Shown here piece after piece: positions 42,140-51,343 of a stretch of 64,000 bases of DNA. The stretch covers positions 135,618-199,617 of the forward strand of contig NZ_JOII01000017.1 in assembly GCF_000719955.1 (NCBI RefSeq), in the 5' to 3' direction. The stretch's first letter is position 1; each line of letters starts with the position of its first letter. The notes under the pieces were generated by a model. That model was given only the letters and a program-made list of their open reading frames with translations, was not told the origin of the DNA and did not search any database. The position numbers and the translations under genes are program-made. Source of the stretch: Streptomyces albidoflavus. Its GTDB lineage: Bacteria > Actinomycetota > Actinomycetes > Streptomycetales > Streptomycetaceae.

Positions 42140-43462
42140 CTATCCGGGCTGGTGCTCGCTCCACTCCGAGGCGCCGGGCGGGTAGTCGTACGCCGGCCGC
42201 CCGGCCGACGCGCTGGTCCGGAACGGCCGCCCCCGGTCGTCCACCCGGAACACCCCCTGCCGCTCCCCGCTCGACCACTCCACCTCCAGGTACCAGCTGA
42301 CGTCCCGCCCGCCGGTGTGCGCCGTGACCCGGAACATCTCCGGATCGCTCTCACTGATCTTGTACGGGAACGGGCGCTGCCCCTCGGCCGCGCGGGCGGC
42401 GGGGCTGCCCTGGTCGAGGTCGACGTCGAAGGTGCGCAGCGCGACCCCGCCGCCGCAGCCGACCCCGGTCCCGTAGTCGGTCCAGGGCAGCGGCTCACCG
42501 GTACGCACCACCCGCACGTGCAGCGCCTGGAGCACGACCGTCTCGCTCCCCTTCCCCTGGAGCGTCACCTCCACCACCTGCTCGTCCGCCGACACCGCCC
42601 CCATCGCCGCCACCCACGCGGGCGCGTCCTGCTCGACGGGCGGCGGCCGCACCGCGTCGGGCTCCCGGTCCACCAGGTACCGCTGACTGCACTGGTTCTC
42701 CCAGGCGTGCGCACGCACGGAGGCGTGGAAGGGGACGCCGGTGGGCGCGGGGGCGGCGGGCTTGCCGTCCGCCGTACTCCCCGGGGAGGCGCCGGGGGTG
42801 CCCGAGGGGGACGGGGACGCGGACGGCTTCCCCGACGCCGAGCCGGACGGGCTCGGGCTCGGGGACTCGGCCGCCTCCGGCGAGGCCACGGGTCCGCGTG
42901 CGGCTCCGGCTGCCTGTCCGGCATCGGCCCCGGCACCGTCGTCGACGAGGCGGCCGACGAGCAGGGCCGCGGTGGCGGCCACGGCGATCACACCGGCGGT
43001 GGCGGCGAGGATGAGGCGCCGGCGCGGGCGAGGGCGCGGGCGGGGGGCAGACGGGCTGTCCGGGGTCTCGTGGGTCTCCTGGGTGTCCGGAGTCTCCGGG
43101 CTCTTCGGGGTGTCGTCGGCGTCCGGCGGGTCGGCAGGCGTACCGGGATCGGCTGCCGGGGCGGCGCCCCCTGCCGCGCCTCCGACGCCCTTGCCCCGCT
43201 GCTCCCGCGCCGCGTCGGCGAGGATCCACCGCCGGTGCACCTCCACCAGCTCCTCCGGCGTCGCCCGGCAGAGGCGGGCGAAGCGGTTGAGGGGCGCGAA
43301 GTCGGCCGGTACGGCGTCCCCGTTGCAGTACCGGTGGAGCGTCGAGGCCGACAGATGCAGCCGCTTGCCGAGCGCCCCGTAACTGAGCCCCGAACGCTCC
43401 TTGAGCGTGCTCAGCAGCGCGGCGAGCCGCTCCGCCTCCCCTGTGGAATCTGCGGTCCCCAC
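42140..43462 (-). CDS. membrane-anchored XRE-type HTH protein
   Basis: The 440-residue product starts with a helix-turn-helix (LSYGALGKRLHLSASTLHRY, about residues 26-45) and EELVEVHRRWILADA, then a Pro/Thr/Glu/Asp-rich linker, a basic stop (PRPRPRPRRR), one membrane helix (LILAATAGVIAVAATAALLV, about residues 160-180), a Pro/Ser-rich spacer and an extracytoplasmic domain with cysteines (ENQCSQRYLV, GVGCGGGVAL). Such inside-out proteins are common in Streptomyces; signalling across the membrane is a reasonable guess. The GTG at 43462 has GGGGA upstream. It is divergent from a DUF4232 lipoprotein gene. Confidence 0.8.
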   Translation of the reverse strand: MGTADSTGEAERLAALLSTLKERSGLSYGALGKRLHLSASTLHRYCNGDAVPADFAPLNRFARLCRATPEELVEVHRRWILADAAREQRGKGVGGAAGGAAPAADPGTPADPPDADDTPKSPETPDTQETHETPDSPSAPRPRPRPRRRLILAATAGVIAVAATAALLVGRLVDDGAGADAGQAAGAARGPVASPEAAESPSPSPSGSASGKPSASPSPSGTPGASPGSTADGKPAAPAPTGVPFHASVRAHAWENQCSQRYLVDREPDAVRPPPVEQDAPAWVAAMGAVSADEQVVEVTLQGKGSETVVLQALHVRVVRTGEPLPWTDYGTGVGCGGGVALRTFDVDLDQGSPAARAAEGQRPFPYKISESDPEMFRVTAHTGGRDVSWYLEVEWSSGERQGVFRVDDRGRPFRTSASAGRPAYDYPPGASEWSEHQPG

Positions 43463-43629
43463 CCGTTCCCCATCCCGTGATGCCGTTCCAGGGCACCCAC
43501 GTTCCCGCAGGTCAGACCCTGTTTCACCGTTCCAGCGTCCCGTTCCCCCGGATCTTGCTGGCGGCCGGGACGAAACGCGCCGCAAGCTTCGGTCATCCAA
43601 GCACGCCGCACCGCTGAAAGGACGTCACC

Positions 43630-44364
43630 ATGACCGCCACGCCCCGCTCCCGCCGCCTGCGCACCCTCGCCGCCGCCCTCGTCACCACCGCCGCCCTCTC
43701 CCTTACCGCCTGCCAGACCGGCACCGCCGACGCCACCGGAGTCGTCGACTCCACCCAGCCGCCGGCCCCGGGCACGGAGTCCACCGAGAAGCAGTCCCCC
43801 GCCACCGGGACCGACTCGGACACCGCCGGAGCCTCCAACGACTCCGGCGACTCCAAGGGCTCCGATAGCTCCGGCAACTCCGTCAACTCCGGTAGCTCCG
43901 GCAAGGAGGCCACCCAGGTCGCCGACCGCAAGACCGCCAAGAAGACCACCTCCTGCACCGCCAAGGGCACCAAGGTGACCGTCACCGACGCCCCCCGCCC
44001 GATCAACCACCTCCTGATCAAGGCCACCAACACCAGCGACACCACCTGCCACCTCTACTACGCCCCCTACCTCCGCTTCGACCAGGCCCAGTCCGCCGTC
44101 CCCTTCATCGAGGAGAGCAAGCCCCAGGCCGTCGTCACCCTCGAGCCCGGCGAGTCCGGCTACGCCGGCGTCCTCACCTCCACCCCCGACGGCTCCCACC
44201 CCTACGACGCCACTTCCCTGACCCTCTACTACGCCGCCCGCTCCGGCCAGGGCTCCACCGGCGCCCCGTCCCACCCCGCCCTCCCCTTCGACTCGGTCCG
44301 CATCGACAGCAGCAACGCCGTCACCTACTGGCAGACCTCGGCGGCGGACGCGCTGATGTGGTGA
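43630..44364 (+). CDS. DUF4232 lipoprotein
   Basis: The 244-residue lipoprotein has the signal LAAALVTTAALSLTAC, then a long Ser/Gly/Asn-rich spacer with imperfect repeats (SSGNSVNSGSSGKEA), then the DUF4232 domain (residues about 105-240) with conserved cysteines (SCTAKGTKVTVTDA, TTCHLYYAPYL) and EPGESGYAGVLTS. The domain's role is unknown, but it is common in Streptomyces exported proteins. GAAAGGACGTCACC precedes the ATG at 43630. It is divergent from the HTH-membrane gene with 167 bases between the starts. Confidence 0.87.
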   Translation: MTATPRSRRLRTLAAALVTTAALSLTACQTGTADATGVVDSTQPPAPGTESTEKQSPATGTDSDTAGASNDSGDSKGSDSSGNSVNSGSSGKEATQVADRKTAKKTTSCTAKGTKVTVTDAPRPINHLLIKATNTSDTTCHLYYAPYLRFDQAQSAVPFIEESKPQAVVTLEPGESGYAGVLTSTPDGSHPYDATSLTLYYAARSGQGSTGAPSHPALPFDSVRIDSSNAVTYWQTSAADALMW

Positions 44365-44388
44365 CCCCGGCCCCCGCAGCCACGCGAA

Positions 44389-44423
44389 CGGCCCCGGCCC
44401 CTGCGGAGGGGGAGCCGGGGCCG
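44389..44423. terminator. hairpin terminator
   Basis: CGGCCCCGGC (44389-44398) pairs exactly with GCCGGGGCCG (44414-44423); the loop can form a small CCC/GGG stem. It lies between the convergent DUF4232 gene (stop 44364) and a GNAT gene (stop 44492). Confidence 0.75.
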
Positions 44424-44491
44424 GCGCGCGGGACCGGCCCCTTCAGCCACCGGGCTGCACGTAGGCCACGGGCCACCGGACTCGGGCGGGA

Positions 44492-44980
44492 CTACGGGAG
44501 ATCCTTGCGCAGCAACGTGCACATCGTCTCGTAGCGGCGCAGCGTCCCGTCCGGAGCTTGCTCTTCCCACGAGTCGGGCTGGCGGTCGTACGCGACATAG
44601 CCCAGGCGCTCGTACAGCGCCCGGGCCCGGGGGTTGTTCTCCTCCACGCCGAGTTCGGCGTGGCGCAGACCGCGGTTCCTGATCCGAAGCTCCGCGGCCT
44701 GGACGAGGAAAGTGCCGATCCCGCACGACTGCAGGGCCGGCTGGACCGCCAGCTGCCACAGAGTGCCGACCCCCTCCTTCACCTGATAGTCCACGCCGCC
44801 CTTCGCGACGGGAATGTCCGTCGCGGGGCAGACCGCCAGGTAGTCGACCTCGCCGAGCCGAGCACGCTCCAACTGCCTCGCGACGCCGGCCAGGTGGTGT
44901 GCGGACCCCGCCCATCCGCACGACGCGAGGTCCGCGTGCAGCAGATCGCGCGCCGACAGCTTCAACACCACGTCGGTCAT
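44492..44980 (-). CDS. GNAT-family N-acetyltransferase
   Basis: The 162-residue acetyltransferase has the central strand LWQLAVQPALQSCGIGTFLV (acetyl-CoA loop QSCGIG, with Cys in place of the first Gly-flanking residue), AELGVEENNPRARALYERLGY and a Trp near the end. The acceptor is unknown. The ATG at 44980 (MTDVVLK) has GGAGG eight bases upstream; a longer frame to 45046 has no similarity. It is downstream of hemB on the other side of a short gap, with no clear functional link. Confidence 0.85.
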   Translation of the reverse strand: MTDVVLKLSARDLLHADLASCGWAGSAHHLAGVARQLERARLGEVDYLAVCPATDIPVAKGGVDYQVKEGVGTLWQLAVQPALQSCGIGTFLVQAAELRIRNRGLRHAELGVEENNPRARALYERLGYVAYDRQPDSWEEQAPDGTLRRYETMCTLLRKDLP

Positions 44981-45136
44981 CTTCACCGCCTCCGACCGGC
45001 CGGCATCCGCACCGGCCACCTGGAACGCAACACCGTTTCCCTCCACGCGCCGGGCAGGGCCCCGACGGGCTGCACAAGCGCCCCGGCCCCACCCGAAGGT
45101 GAGCGCCGGAGCCGCCCCGAGGTCAGCCGGTGTGGG

Positions 45137-46135
45137 TCACCCCAGCTTCCGCGCCACCTCGGTCGCCCAGTACGTCAGGATGATCTGCGCCCCGGCGCGC
45201 TTGATCCCCGTCAGCGACTCCAGAATCGCCGCGTCCCGGTCGATCCACCCCCGCTGCGCCGCGGCCTCGATCATCGAGTACTCCCCGCTGATCTGGTAGG
45301 CCGCGACCGGTACGTCGGAGGCTTCGGCGACCTTGCTGAGGATGTCGAGGTAGGGGCCGGCCGGCTTGACCATGACCATGTCGGCGCCCTCCTGGAGGTC
45401 GAGGGCGAGTTCGCGGAGGGCGTCGCGGGCGCCGGCGGCGTCCTGCTGGTAGGTCTTGCGGTCGCCCTGGAGGGAGGAGCCGACGGCCTCGCGGAAGGGG
45501 CCGTAGAAGGCCGAGGCGTACTTGACGGTGTAGGCGAGGATCGCGACGTCCTCGTGGCCGGTCTGGTCGAGGGCGTCGCGGATGACGCCGACCTGGCCGT
45601 CCATCATGCCGCTGGGGCCGACCACGTGGGCGCCGGCGTCCGCCTGGACCTGGGCCATCTCGGCGTACCGCTCCAGGGTGGCGTCGTTGTCGATGCGGCC
45701 GTCGGCGGTCAGGACGCCGCAGTGGCCGTGGTCGGTGAACTCGTCGAGGCAGAGGTCGGACATGACCAGCAGGTCGTCGCCGACCTCGGAGCGGACGTCG
45801 CGCAGCGCGAGCTGGAGGATGCCGTCGGGGTCGGTGCCGGCCGAGCCGACCGCGTCCTTCTTGGCGTCCTCGGGCACGCCGAAGAGCATGATGCCGGAGA
45901 CGCCGGCGGCGACGGCCTCAGCTGCGGCCTTGCGGAGGGTGTCGCGGGTGTGCTGGTAGACGCCGGGCATGGAGCCGATCTCGACCGGCTCGGAGATGTC
46001 CTCACGGACGAAGGCCGGCAGGACGAGGTCGGCCGGGTGGAGCCGGGTCTCGGCGACCATCCGGCGCATCACCGCGCTGCTCCGCAGCCTGCGGGGCCGG
46101 CTACCGGGGAACGATCCGTACGCACTCACGACCAC
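45137..46135 (-). CDS. hemB: delta-aminolevulinic acid dehydratase (porphobilinogen synthase)
   Basis: HemB condenses two 5-aminolevulinates into porphobilinogen. The 332-residue protein has [16 protein letters not shown], the metal region [25 protein letters not shown], and both active-site lysines ([13 protein letters not shown] and [12 protein letters not shown]). It lacks the Cys triplet of zinc-dependent enzymes, so it should be Mg-dependent, as is usual in actinobacteria. A GTG at 46135 has GGAG at a normal distance; GTGs at 46141 and 46129 are alternatives. The position after hemD fits the heme group, but a hairpin separates them. Confidence 0.95.
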   Translation of the reverse strand: MVVSAYGSFPGSRPRRLRSSAVMRRMVAETRLHPADLVLPAFVREDISEPVEIGSMPGVYQHTRDTLRKAAAEAVAAGVSGIMLFGVPEDAKKDAVGSAGTDPDGILQLALRDVRSEVGDDLLVMSDLCLDEFTDHGHCGVLTADGRIDNDATLERYAEMAQVQADAGAHVVGPSGMMDGQVGVIRDALDQTGHEDVAILAYTVKYASAFYGPFREAVGSSLQGDRKTYQQDAAGARDALRELALDLQEGADMVMVKPAGPYLDILSKVAEASDVPVAAYQISGEYSMIEAAAQRGWIDRDAAILESLTGIKRAGAQIILTYWATEVARKLG

Positions 46136-46190
46136 AAACACCTACTCCGACGAACCGAGAACGGGACGGGCGCGCCGGGCGTGGAACGCG

Positions 46191-46224
46191 GGAGCGGGCC
46201 CACCCCAAAGGGTAGGCCCGCTCC
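46191..46224 (-). terminator. hairpin between hemD and hemB
   Basis: GGAGCGGGCC (46191-46200) and GGCCCGCTCC (46215-46224) form a 10-bp stem with CCC/GGG in the loop. It lies between hemD (stop 46252) and hemB, which may separate hemB from the rex-hemACD transcript or partly attenuate it. Confidence 0.65.
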
Positions 46225-46251
46225 GGTACGTCCTGGTTCAGCGCCCCCGCC

Positions 46252-47916
46252 TCACGAGGAGGAGGCGGCCCTGCGGCGCCGGGCGCCGGGGCGCCGCTCG
46301 CTGGGCCGGGCGACGCTCTCCCCGGCCTCCAGCGCTGCGGCCCTGCGCTCCGCGCCGAAGGAGGCGAGCGCCTCGGCCAGCTTGTGCACCGAGGGCTCGG
46401 GCGCCATCACGTCGACGCGCAGCCCGTGCTCCTCCGCCGTCTTGGCGGTGGCGGGCCCGATACAGGCGATGATCGTGACGTTGTGCGGCTTGCCCGCGAT
46501 GCCGACCAGGTTGCGGACGGTCGAGGACGAGGTGAACAGGACCGCGTCGAAGCCGCCGCCCTTGATCGCCTCGCGGGTGTCGGCCGGCGGCGGCGAGGCG
46601 CGCACCGTCCGGTAGGCGGTGACGTCGTCCACCTCCCAGCCCAGCTCGATCAGCCCGGCCACCAGGGTCTCGGTGGCGATGTCGGCGCGCGGCAGGAACA
46701 CCCGGTCGATCGGGTCGAAGACCGGGTCGTACGGCGGCCAGTCCTCCAGGAGCCCGGCCGCGGACTGCTCGCCCGAGGGGACGAGGTCGGGCTTGACGCC
46801 GAAGGCGATCAGCGCGGCCGCGGTCTGCTCGCCGACGGCGGCGACCTTGATGCCGGCGAAGGCCCGCGCGTCGAGCCCGTACTCCTCGAACTTCTCCCGG
46901 ACCGCCTTGACCGCGTTGACGCTGGTGAACGCGATCCACTCGTAGCGTCCGGTGACCAGGCCCTTGACAGCCCGTTCCATCTGCTGCGGGGTGCGCGGCG
47001 GCTCGACGGCGATGGTCGGCACCTCGTGCGGCACCGCGCCGTAGGAGCGCAGCTGGTCGGAGAGCGAGGCCGCCTGTTCCTTGGTGCGCGGCACCAGGAC
47101 CTTCCAGCCGAAGAGCGGCTTCGACTCGAACCAGGAGAGCTGGTCGCGGCGGGCCGGGGCGCAGTGCTCACCGACCACGGCTATGACCGGACGGCCGCCG
47201 TCGGGCGAGGGCAGCACCTTGGCCTGCTTGAGGACCTGCGCGACGGTGCCGAGCGTCGCCTCCCAGGTCCGCTGGCGGGTGGTGGTCCCGGCGACGGTGA
47301 GCGTCATCGGGGTGTCGGGCTTGCGCCCGGCCGCCACCAGTTCGCCCGCCGTGGCCGCCGCCTGGTCGAGGCTGGTGGAGACGACGACGGTTCCGTCGCT
47401 CGCGCCCAGCTCGGTCCAGCAGCGCTCGGTGGCGGTGCGCGCGTCCACGAACCGCACGTCGGCACCGGTCTCGTCGCGCAGCGGGATACCGGCGTACGCG
47501 GGGACGCCGACCGCCTCCGCGATGCCGGGGACCACCTCGAAGGTGACGCCCTCGGCGGCGCAGGCGAGCATCTCGCGGACGGCCTCGGAGTCGAGCCCCG
47601 GGTCGCCCTGGACGGCGCGCACGACCCGCTTTCCGGCCCGCGCGGCCCCCATGACAAGATTGGCGGCATCGCCGAATCGGCGGGCCTCCGCGGGGGTTGA
47701 CGCCTCGTCAGCGGACAGTTGCGGCATGTCCGCGCCCGCCCTGGCATGCGCCCTGACGACGTCGAGCACCTGCTCCTCCGCGACCAGGACGTCGGCCGCG
47801 GCCAGCGCCTCGACGGCGCGCAGAGTGAGAAGCCCCGGGTCGCCGGGACCGGCACCGAGGAAGGTGACGTGCCCATGGTCGGAGAACATTGAATTTACAG
47901 CGGTGGTGGGGCTCAA
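46252..47916 (-). CDS. hemD: bifunctional uroporphyrinogen-III C-methyltransferase/synthase
   Basis: The 554-residue fusion has an N-terminal SUMT (CobA-type) domain with FLGAGPGDPGLLTLRAVEAL and VVPGIAEAVGVPAYAGIPL, and a C-terminal HemD domain (from about residue 265, with LFGWKVLVPRTKEQAASLSD). It would cyclise hydroxymethylbilane to uroporphyrinogen III and methylate it towards siroheme and cobalamin. The start is a TTG at 47916 that overlaps the hemC stop by four bases; an ATG at 47889 is the alternative. The tail is Arg-rich. Confidence 0.93.
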   Translation of the reverse strand: MSPTTAVNSMFSDHGHVTFLGAGPGDPGLLTLRAVEALAAADVLVAEEQVLDVVRAHARAGADMPQLSADEASTPAEARRFGDAANLVMGAARAGKRVVRAVQGDPGLDSEAVREMLACAAEGVTFEVVPGIAEAVGVPAYAGIPLRDETGADVRFVDARTATERCWTELGASDGTVVVSTSLDQAAATAGELVAAGRKPDTPMTLTVAGTTTRQRTWEATLGTVAQVLKQAKVLPSPDGGRPVIAVVGEHCAPARRDQLSWFESKPLFGWKVLVPRTKEQAASLSDQLRSYGAVPHEVPTIAVEPPRTPQQMERAVKGLVTGRYEWIAFTSVNAVKAVREKFEEYGLDARAFAGIKVAAVGEQTAAALIAFGVKPDLVPSGEQSAAGLLEDWPPYDPVFDPIDRVFLPRADIATETLVAGLIELGWEVDDVTAYRTVRASPPPADTREAIKGGGFDAVLFTSSSTVRNLVGIAGKPHNVTIIACIGPATAKTAEEHGLRVDVMAPEPSVHKLAEALASFGAERRAAALEAGESVARPSERRPGARRRRAASSS

Positions 47917-48884
47917 AGTGCTCGCTCCCCCATCAGACCGGCCGCACCCTTGGCCAGCATCTCGGCAGCGAGTTCGGTGCCGAGCGCGGCCGCCTCGTCA
48001 TGCGTCGTGGGCACGGGACCGGTGGTGGACAGCTGCACCAGCGCGGAACCGTCGGGCGAACCGACGACTCCCCGCAGGCGCATTTCCTTGACAACCTGCC
48101 CGTCGGCCAGAAGGTCGGCCAGCGCACCCACAGGGGCGCTGCAACCGGCCTCCAGGGCAGCGAGCAGGGAACGCTCCGCGGTGACGGCGGCCCGGGTCGC
48201 CGGGTCGTCGAGCTCCGCGAGCACGGCGGCGAGCGGCAGCCCGTCGGCCTCATGGCCGGCGGCGCACTCGATCGCCAGGGCCCCCTGGCCGGGGGCGGGC
48301 AGAATCGTGTCGACCGAGAGGTACTCGGTCACCTCGTCGCTCCTGCCGACACGGTGCAGCCCGGCCGCGGCGAGAACCACCGCGTCCAGCTCACCGCTGC
48401 GGACGAAACCGATGCGGGTGTCGATGTTCCCCCGGATCGGCACGGTCTCGATCGCCATCCGGTGCCCGCGGGCGTACGCGTTGAGCTGCGCCATGCGCCG
48501 GGGCGAACCGGTGCCGACGCGCGCCCCCTCGGGCAGCTCCTCGAAGCGGAGCCCGTCGCGGGCGATCAGCACGTCGCGCGGGTCCTCGCGGGGCGGTACG
48601 GCGGCCAGGACGAGCTCGTCCGGCTGGGCCGTCGGCAGGTCCTTGAGCGAGTGCACCGCGAAGTCCACCTCCCCGCGCACCAGCGCCTCGCGCAGGGCGG
48701 CGACGAAGACGCCGGTGCCCCCGATCTGCGCCAGGTGCTCGCGGGAGGTGTCGCCGTACGTCGTGATCTCCACCAGCTCGACGGGCCGCCCCGTCAGCTG
48801 GTGGACGGCGTCGGCCACCTGTCCGGACTGGGCCATGGCGAGCTTGCTGCGCCTGGTCCCGAGTCGCAATGCCTTCTCGGTCAT
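47913..48884 (-). CDS. hemC: hydroxymethylbilane synthase (porphobilinogen deaminase)
   Basis: HemC polymerises four porphobilinogens into hydroxymethylbilane. The 323-residue enzyme begins TEKALRLGTRRSKLAMAQSG and has the conserved Asp and Arg in VHSLKDLPT and GARVGTGSPRRMAQL. The dipyrromethane cofactor is attached to the Cys in ALEAGCSAPVGAL (about residue 245). The ATG at 48884 overlaps the hemA stop (ATGA), and the hemC stop overlaps the hemD start, so hemA-hemC-hemD are translated as one coupled unit. Confidence 0.97.
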   Translation of the reverse strand: MTEKALRLGTRRSKLAMAQSGQVADAVHQLTGRPVELVEITTYGDTSREHLAQIGGTGVFVAALREALVRGEVDFAVHSLKDLPTAQPDELVLAAVPPREDPRDVLIARDGLRFEELPEGARVGTGSPRRMAQLNAYARGHRMAIETVPIRGNIDTRIGFVRSGELDAVVLAAAGLHRVGRSDEVTEYLSVDTILPAPGQGALAIECAAGHEADGLPLAAVLAELDDPATRAAVTAERSLLAALEAGCSAPVGALADLLADGQVVKEMRLRGVVGSPDGSALVQLSTTGPVPTTHDEAAALGTELAAEMLAKGAAGLMGERAL

Positions 48885-50287
48885 GACCGGTCTCGATTCA
48901 GGTCGTCCGTGGTGGTGCGGGCGGGCGCGGCGCTGTCGCCGCGCGCCCCGTGGTCGGCCCGGCTGACGGCCGCGACCGTCTGCGGGTCGAGGTCGAAGAG
49001 GGTCCGCAGGGCGTCGGCGTATCCGGCGCCCCCGGGCTCTCCGGCCAGTTGCTTGACCCGCACGGTCGGAGCGTGCAGGAGCTTGTCGACGACGCGGCGG
49101 ACGGCCTGCGTGATCTCCGCCTGCTCGCGTTCGCCGAGGTCGGGGAGGCGGCCGCGGAGCCGCCCCATCTCGCCGGCCACCACGTCGGCGGCCATGGTGC
49201 GCAGGGCGACCACGGTCGGCGTGATGTGGGCGGCGCGCTGGGCCGCGCCGAAGGCGGCGACCTCCTCGGAGACGAGGGTGCGGACCGCGTCCACGTCGGC
49301 GGCCATCGGGGCGTCGGCGGACGCCTCGGCGAGGGATTCGATGTCGACCAGGCGGGCGCCGGCGACGCGGTGCACGGCGGCGTCCACGTCGCGCGGCATC
49401 GCCAGGTCGAGCAGGGTCAGCGGGTCGCCGTCGGTGCGCCCGGCGACCGCGGCGGCGACCGCCTCGGCGGTGAGGACGAGGCCGGTGGCTCCGGTGCAGG
49501 AGACGGCGATGTCGGCGCGGGCCAGCTCGCCACTGACCGAGGCCATCGGCACGGCGCGGGCGGCGAAGCCCTCGGCGGCCGCGGCCCCGCCGGGCTGGGC
49601 GAGGATCTCGGCGAGCCGCTCGGCGCGCTCCAGGGTGCGGTTGGCGACCACGATCTCCTGGACCCCGGCGCGGGCCAGGGTGGCGGCGGCCAGCGAGGAC
49701 ATCGAGCCGGCGCCGATGATCAGCGCGCGCTTCTTGGCGGCCCAGTCGGCGACCTGCTCGCCCTGGGCCAGCTGCTCCAGGCCGAAGGTGACCAGGGACT
49801 GCCCGGCGCGGTCGATGCCGGTCTCGCTGTGGGCGCGCTTGCCGACCCGCAGGGACTGCTGGAACAGGTCGTTCAGCAGCCGCCCGGCGGTGTGCAGCCG
49901 CTGCGCGGTGGCGAGGGAGTCCTTGATCTGCCCGAGGATCTGCCCCTCCCCGACCACCATCGAGTCCAGCCCGCAGGCCACCGAGAACAGGTGGTGGACG
50001 GCGCGGTCCTCGTAGTGGACGTAGAGGTACGGCGTGAGTTCGTCGAGGCCGACCCCGCTGTGCCGGGCGAGCAGGGTGGAGACCTCGGCGACGCCGGCGT
50101 GGAACTTGTCCACGTCGGCGTAGAGCTCGATGCGGTTGCAGGTGGCGAGGACGGACGCCTCGGTGACGGGCTCGACGGCGAGCGCGTCCTGGAGGAGCTT
50201 GGCCTGGGCGTCGGCGCTCAGCGCGGCGCGTTCCAGGATGCTCACCGGCGCGCTGCGGTGGCTCAGCCCCACGACGAGAAGGCTCAT
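48881..50287 (-). CDS. hemA: glutamyl-tRNA reductase
   Basis: HemA reduces glutamyl-tRNA to glutamate-1-semialdehyde, the first committed step in heme synthesis here (the HemL substrate). The 468-residue protein starts MSLLVVGLSHRSAPVSILER, has the catalytic Cys in VLATCNRIELYA (about residue 50), MVVGEGQILGQIKDSLATAQ, the NADPH-binding IIGAGSMSSLAAATL and VANRTLERAERLAE, and a C-terminal dimerisation helix. The ATG at 50287 overlaps the rex stop (ATGA). The rex-linked operon places heme synthesis under redox control. Confidence 0.97.
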   Translation of the reverse strand: MSLLVVGLSHRSAPVSILERAALSADAQAKLLQDALAVEPVTEASVLATCNRIELYADVDKFHAGVAEVSTLLARHSGVGLDELTPYLYVHYEDRAVHHLFSVACGLDSMVVGEGQILGQIKDSLATAQRLHTAGRLLNDLFQQSLRVGKRAHSETGIDRAGQSLVTFGLEQLAQGEQVADWAAKKRALIIGAGSMSSLAAATLARAGVQEIVVANRTLERAERLAEILAQPGGAAAAEGFAARAVPMASVSGELARADIAVSCTGATGLVLTAEAVAAAVAGRTDGDPLTLLDLAMPRDVDAAVHRVAGARLVDIESLAEASADAPMAADVDAVRTLVSEEVAAFGAAQRAAHITPTVVALRTMAADVVAGEMGRLRGRLPDLGEREQAEITQAVRRVVDKLLHAPTVRVKQLAGEPGGAGYADALRTLFDLDPQTVAAVSRADHGARGDSAAPARTTTDDLNRDRS

Positions 50288-51039
50288 GCCGGCATCACGG
50301 CGGGAACGTCCCCGTCGGGTCCCTTGCGGGGAGTGGTGTGCGGGCCCGCGGGCAGATCGGCGGGCGCGGTGGCGTCCTCGCCGGCCTTGCGCTGCTCGTG
50401 GAAGGCGAGGATCTGCAGCTCGATGGAGAGGTCGACCTTGCGCACGTCGACGCCCTCGGGCACCGAGAGGACGGTCGGCGCGAAGTTCAGGATGGAGGTG
50501 ACCCCGGCCGCCACGAGCCGGTCGCAGACCTGCTGGGCGCCGCCGGCGGGGATGGTGATGACGCCGATGGAGACACCGTTCTCGGTGACGATCCGCTCCA
50601 GGTCGTCGGTGTGCGAGACGGGCATCCCCGCGACCGTGCGGCCGGTCAGCGCCGGGTCCTGGTCGAGCAGGGCGGCGACGCGGAAGCCGCGCGAGGCGAA
50701 GCCGCCGTAGTTGGCGAGGGCCGCGCCGAGGTTGCCGACGCCGACGATGACGACGGGCCAGTCCTGGGTCAGGCCGAGCTCGCGGGAGATCTGGTACACG
50801 AGGTACTCGACGTCGTAGCCGACCCCGCGCGTCCCGTAGGAGCCGAGGTACGAGAAGTCCTTGCGCAGCTTCGCCGAGTTGACGCCCGCCGCCGTCGCCA
50901 GCTCCTCGGAGGAGACCGTGGGGACGGAGCGCTCCGACAGCGCGGTGAGGGCTCGCAGGTAGAGCGGAAGCCTGGCGACCGTGGCCTCGGGAATTCCTCG
51001 GCTGCGGGTCGCCGGTCGGTGAGTTCGGCCAGTTGCCAC
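50284..51039 (-). CDS. rex: redox-sensing transcriptional repressor Rex
   Basis: Rex binds DNA when the NADH/NAD+ ratio is low and releases it when NADH rises. The 251-residue protein has an N-terminal winged helix (ATVARLPLYLRALTALSERS with VNSAKLRKDFSYLGSYGTRG, about residues 20-75) and a Rossmann NAD(H) domain (VVIVGVGNLGAALANYGGF) with a C-terminal domain-swapped helix. The GTG at 51039 has AGGAG four bases upstream. It is first in rex-hemA-hemC-hemD and has a Rex operator 75 bases upstream, so it should repress itself and the heme genes, as shown in S. coelicolor. Confidence 0.97.
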   Translation of the reverse strand: MATGRTHRPATRSRGIPEATVARLPLYLRALTALSERSVPTVSSEELATAAGVNSAKLRKDFSYLGSYGTRGVGYDVEYLVYQISRELGLTQDWPVVIVGVGNLGAALANYGGFASRGFRVAALLDQDPALTGRTVAGMPVSHTDDLERIVTENGVSIGVITIPAGGAQQVCDRLVAAGVTSILNFAPTVLSVPEGVDVRKVDLSIELQILAFHEQRKAGEDATAPADLPAGPHTTPRKGPDGDVPAVMPA

Positions 51040-51113
51040 GGTGCTCCTGCGGGTAGAGCGAGGCTGTGGGCGGCCGCGCCTGCGCAGACCGCCCCGTCCC
51101 GTGCAGGCTATGC

Positions 51114-51135
51114 CTTTGTGAACGCGTGCACAAAG
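51114..51135. promoter_or_regulatory. Rex operator (ROP) upstream of rex-hemACD
   Basis: CTTTGTG (51114-51120) and CACAAAG (51129-51135) are perfect inverted arms around AACGCGTG. The core TGTGAACGCGTGCACA differs at one position from the S. coelicolor ROP consensus TGTGAACGCGTTCACA (from memory). It lies 75 bases upstream of the rex start in the intergenic region and would overlap the promoter. Confidence 0.9.
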
Positions 51136-51343
51136 ATGGTGTCCTATTTGTCCACCCAAAGTGACCGGGGTCACGCGTACTTACCAGCCGGTCCGGGAAC
51201 CGTCCGGCCCGCCCCGCACGTCCCTGGAAAACCGCTCCGGACCTGCGGCTACGGAGCCGGGGAGCCGTTCACTGCGCCGTCACCGCCCGCTCGCCGGCCG
51301 CTTCCGGGGCCGAAACCCCCCGCCCGTACGAGCGCCCGCGCGC

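Noticed and set aside
48950..50710. Long open frame antisense to hemA and rex (586 codons)
   Set aside because: It is the mirror of GC-biased codons on the real strand; the translation is Gly/Ala/Arg/Val-rich without motifs, while hemA and rex have full families on the other strand.
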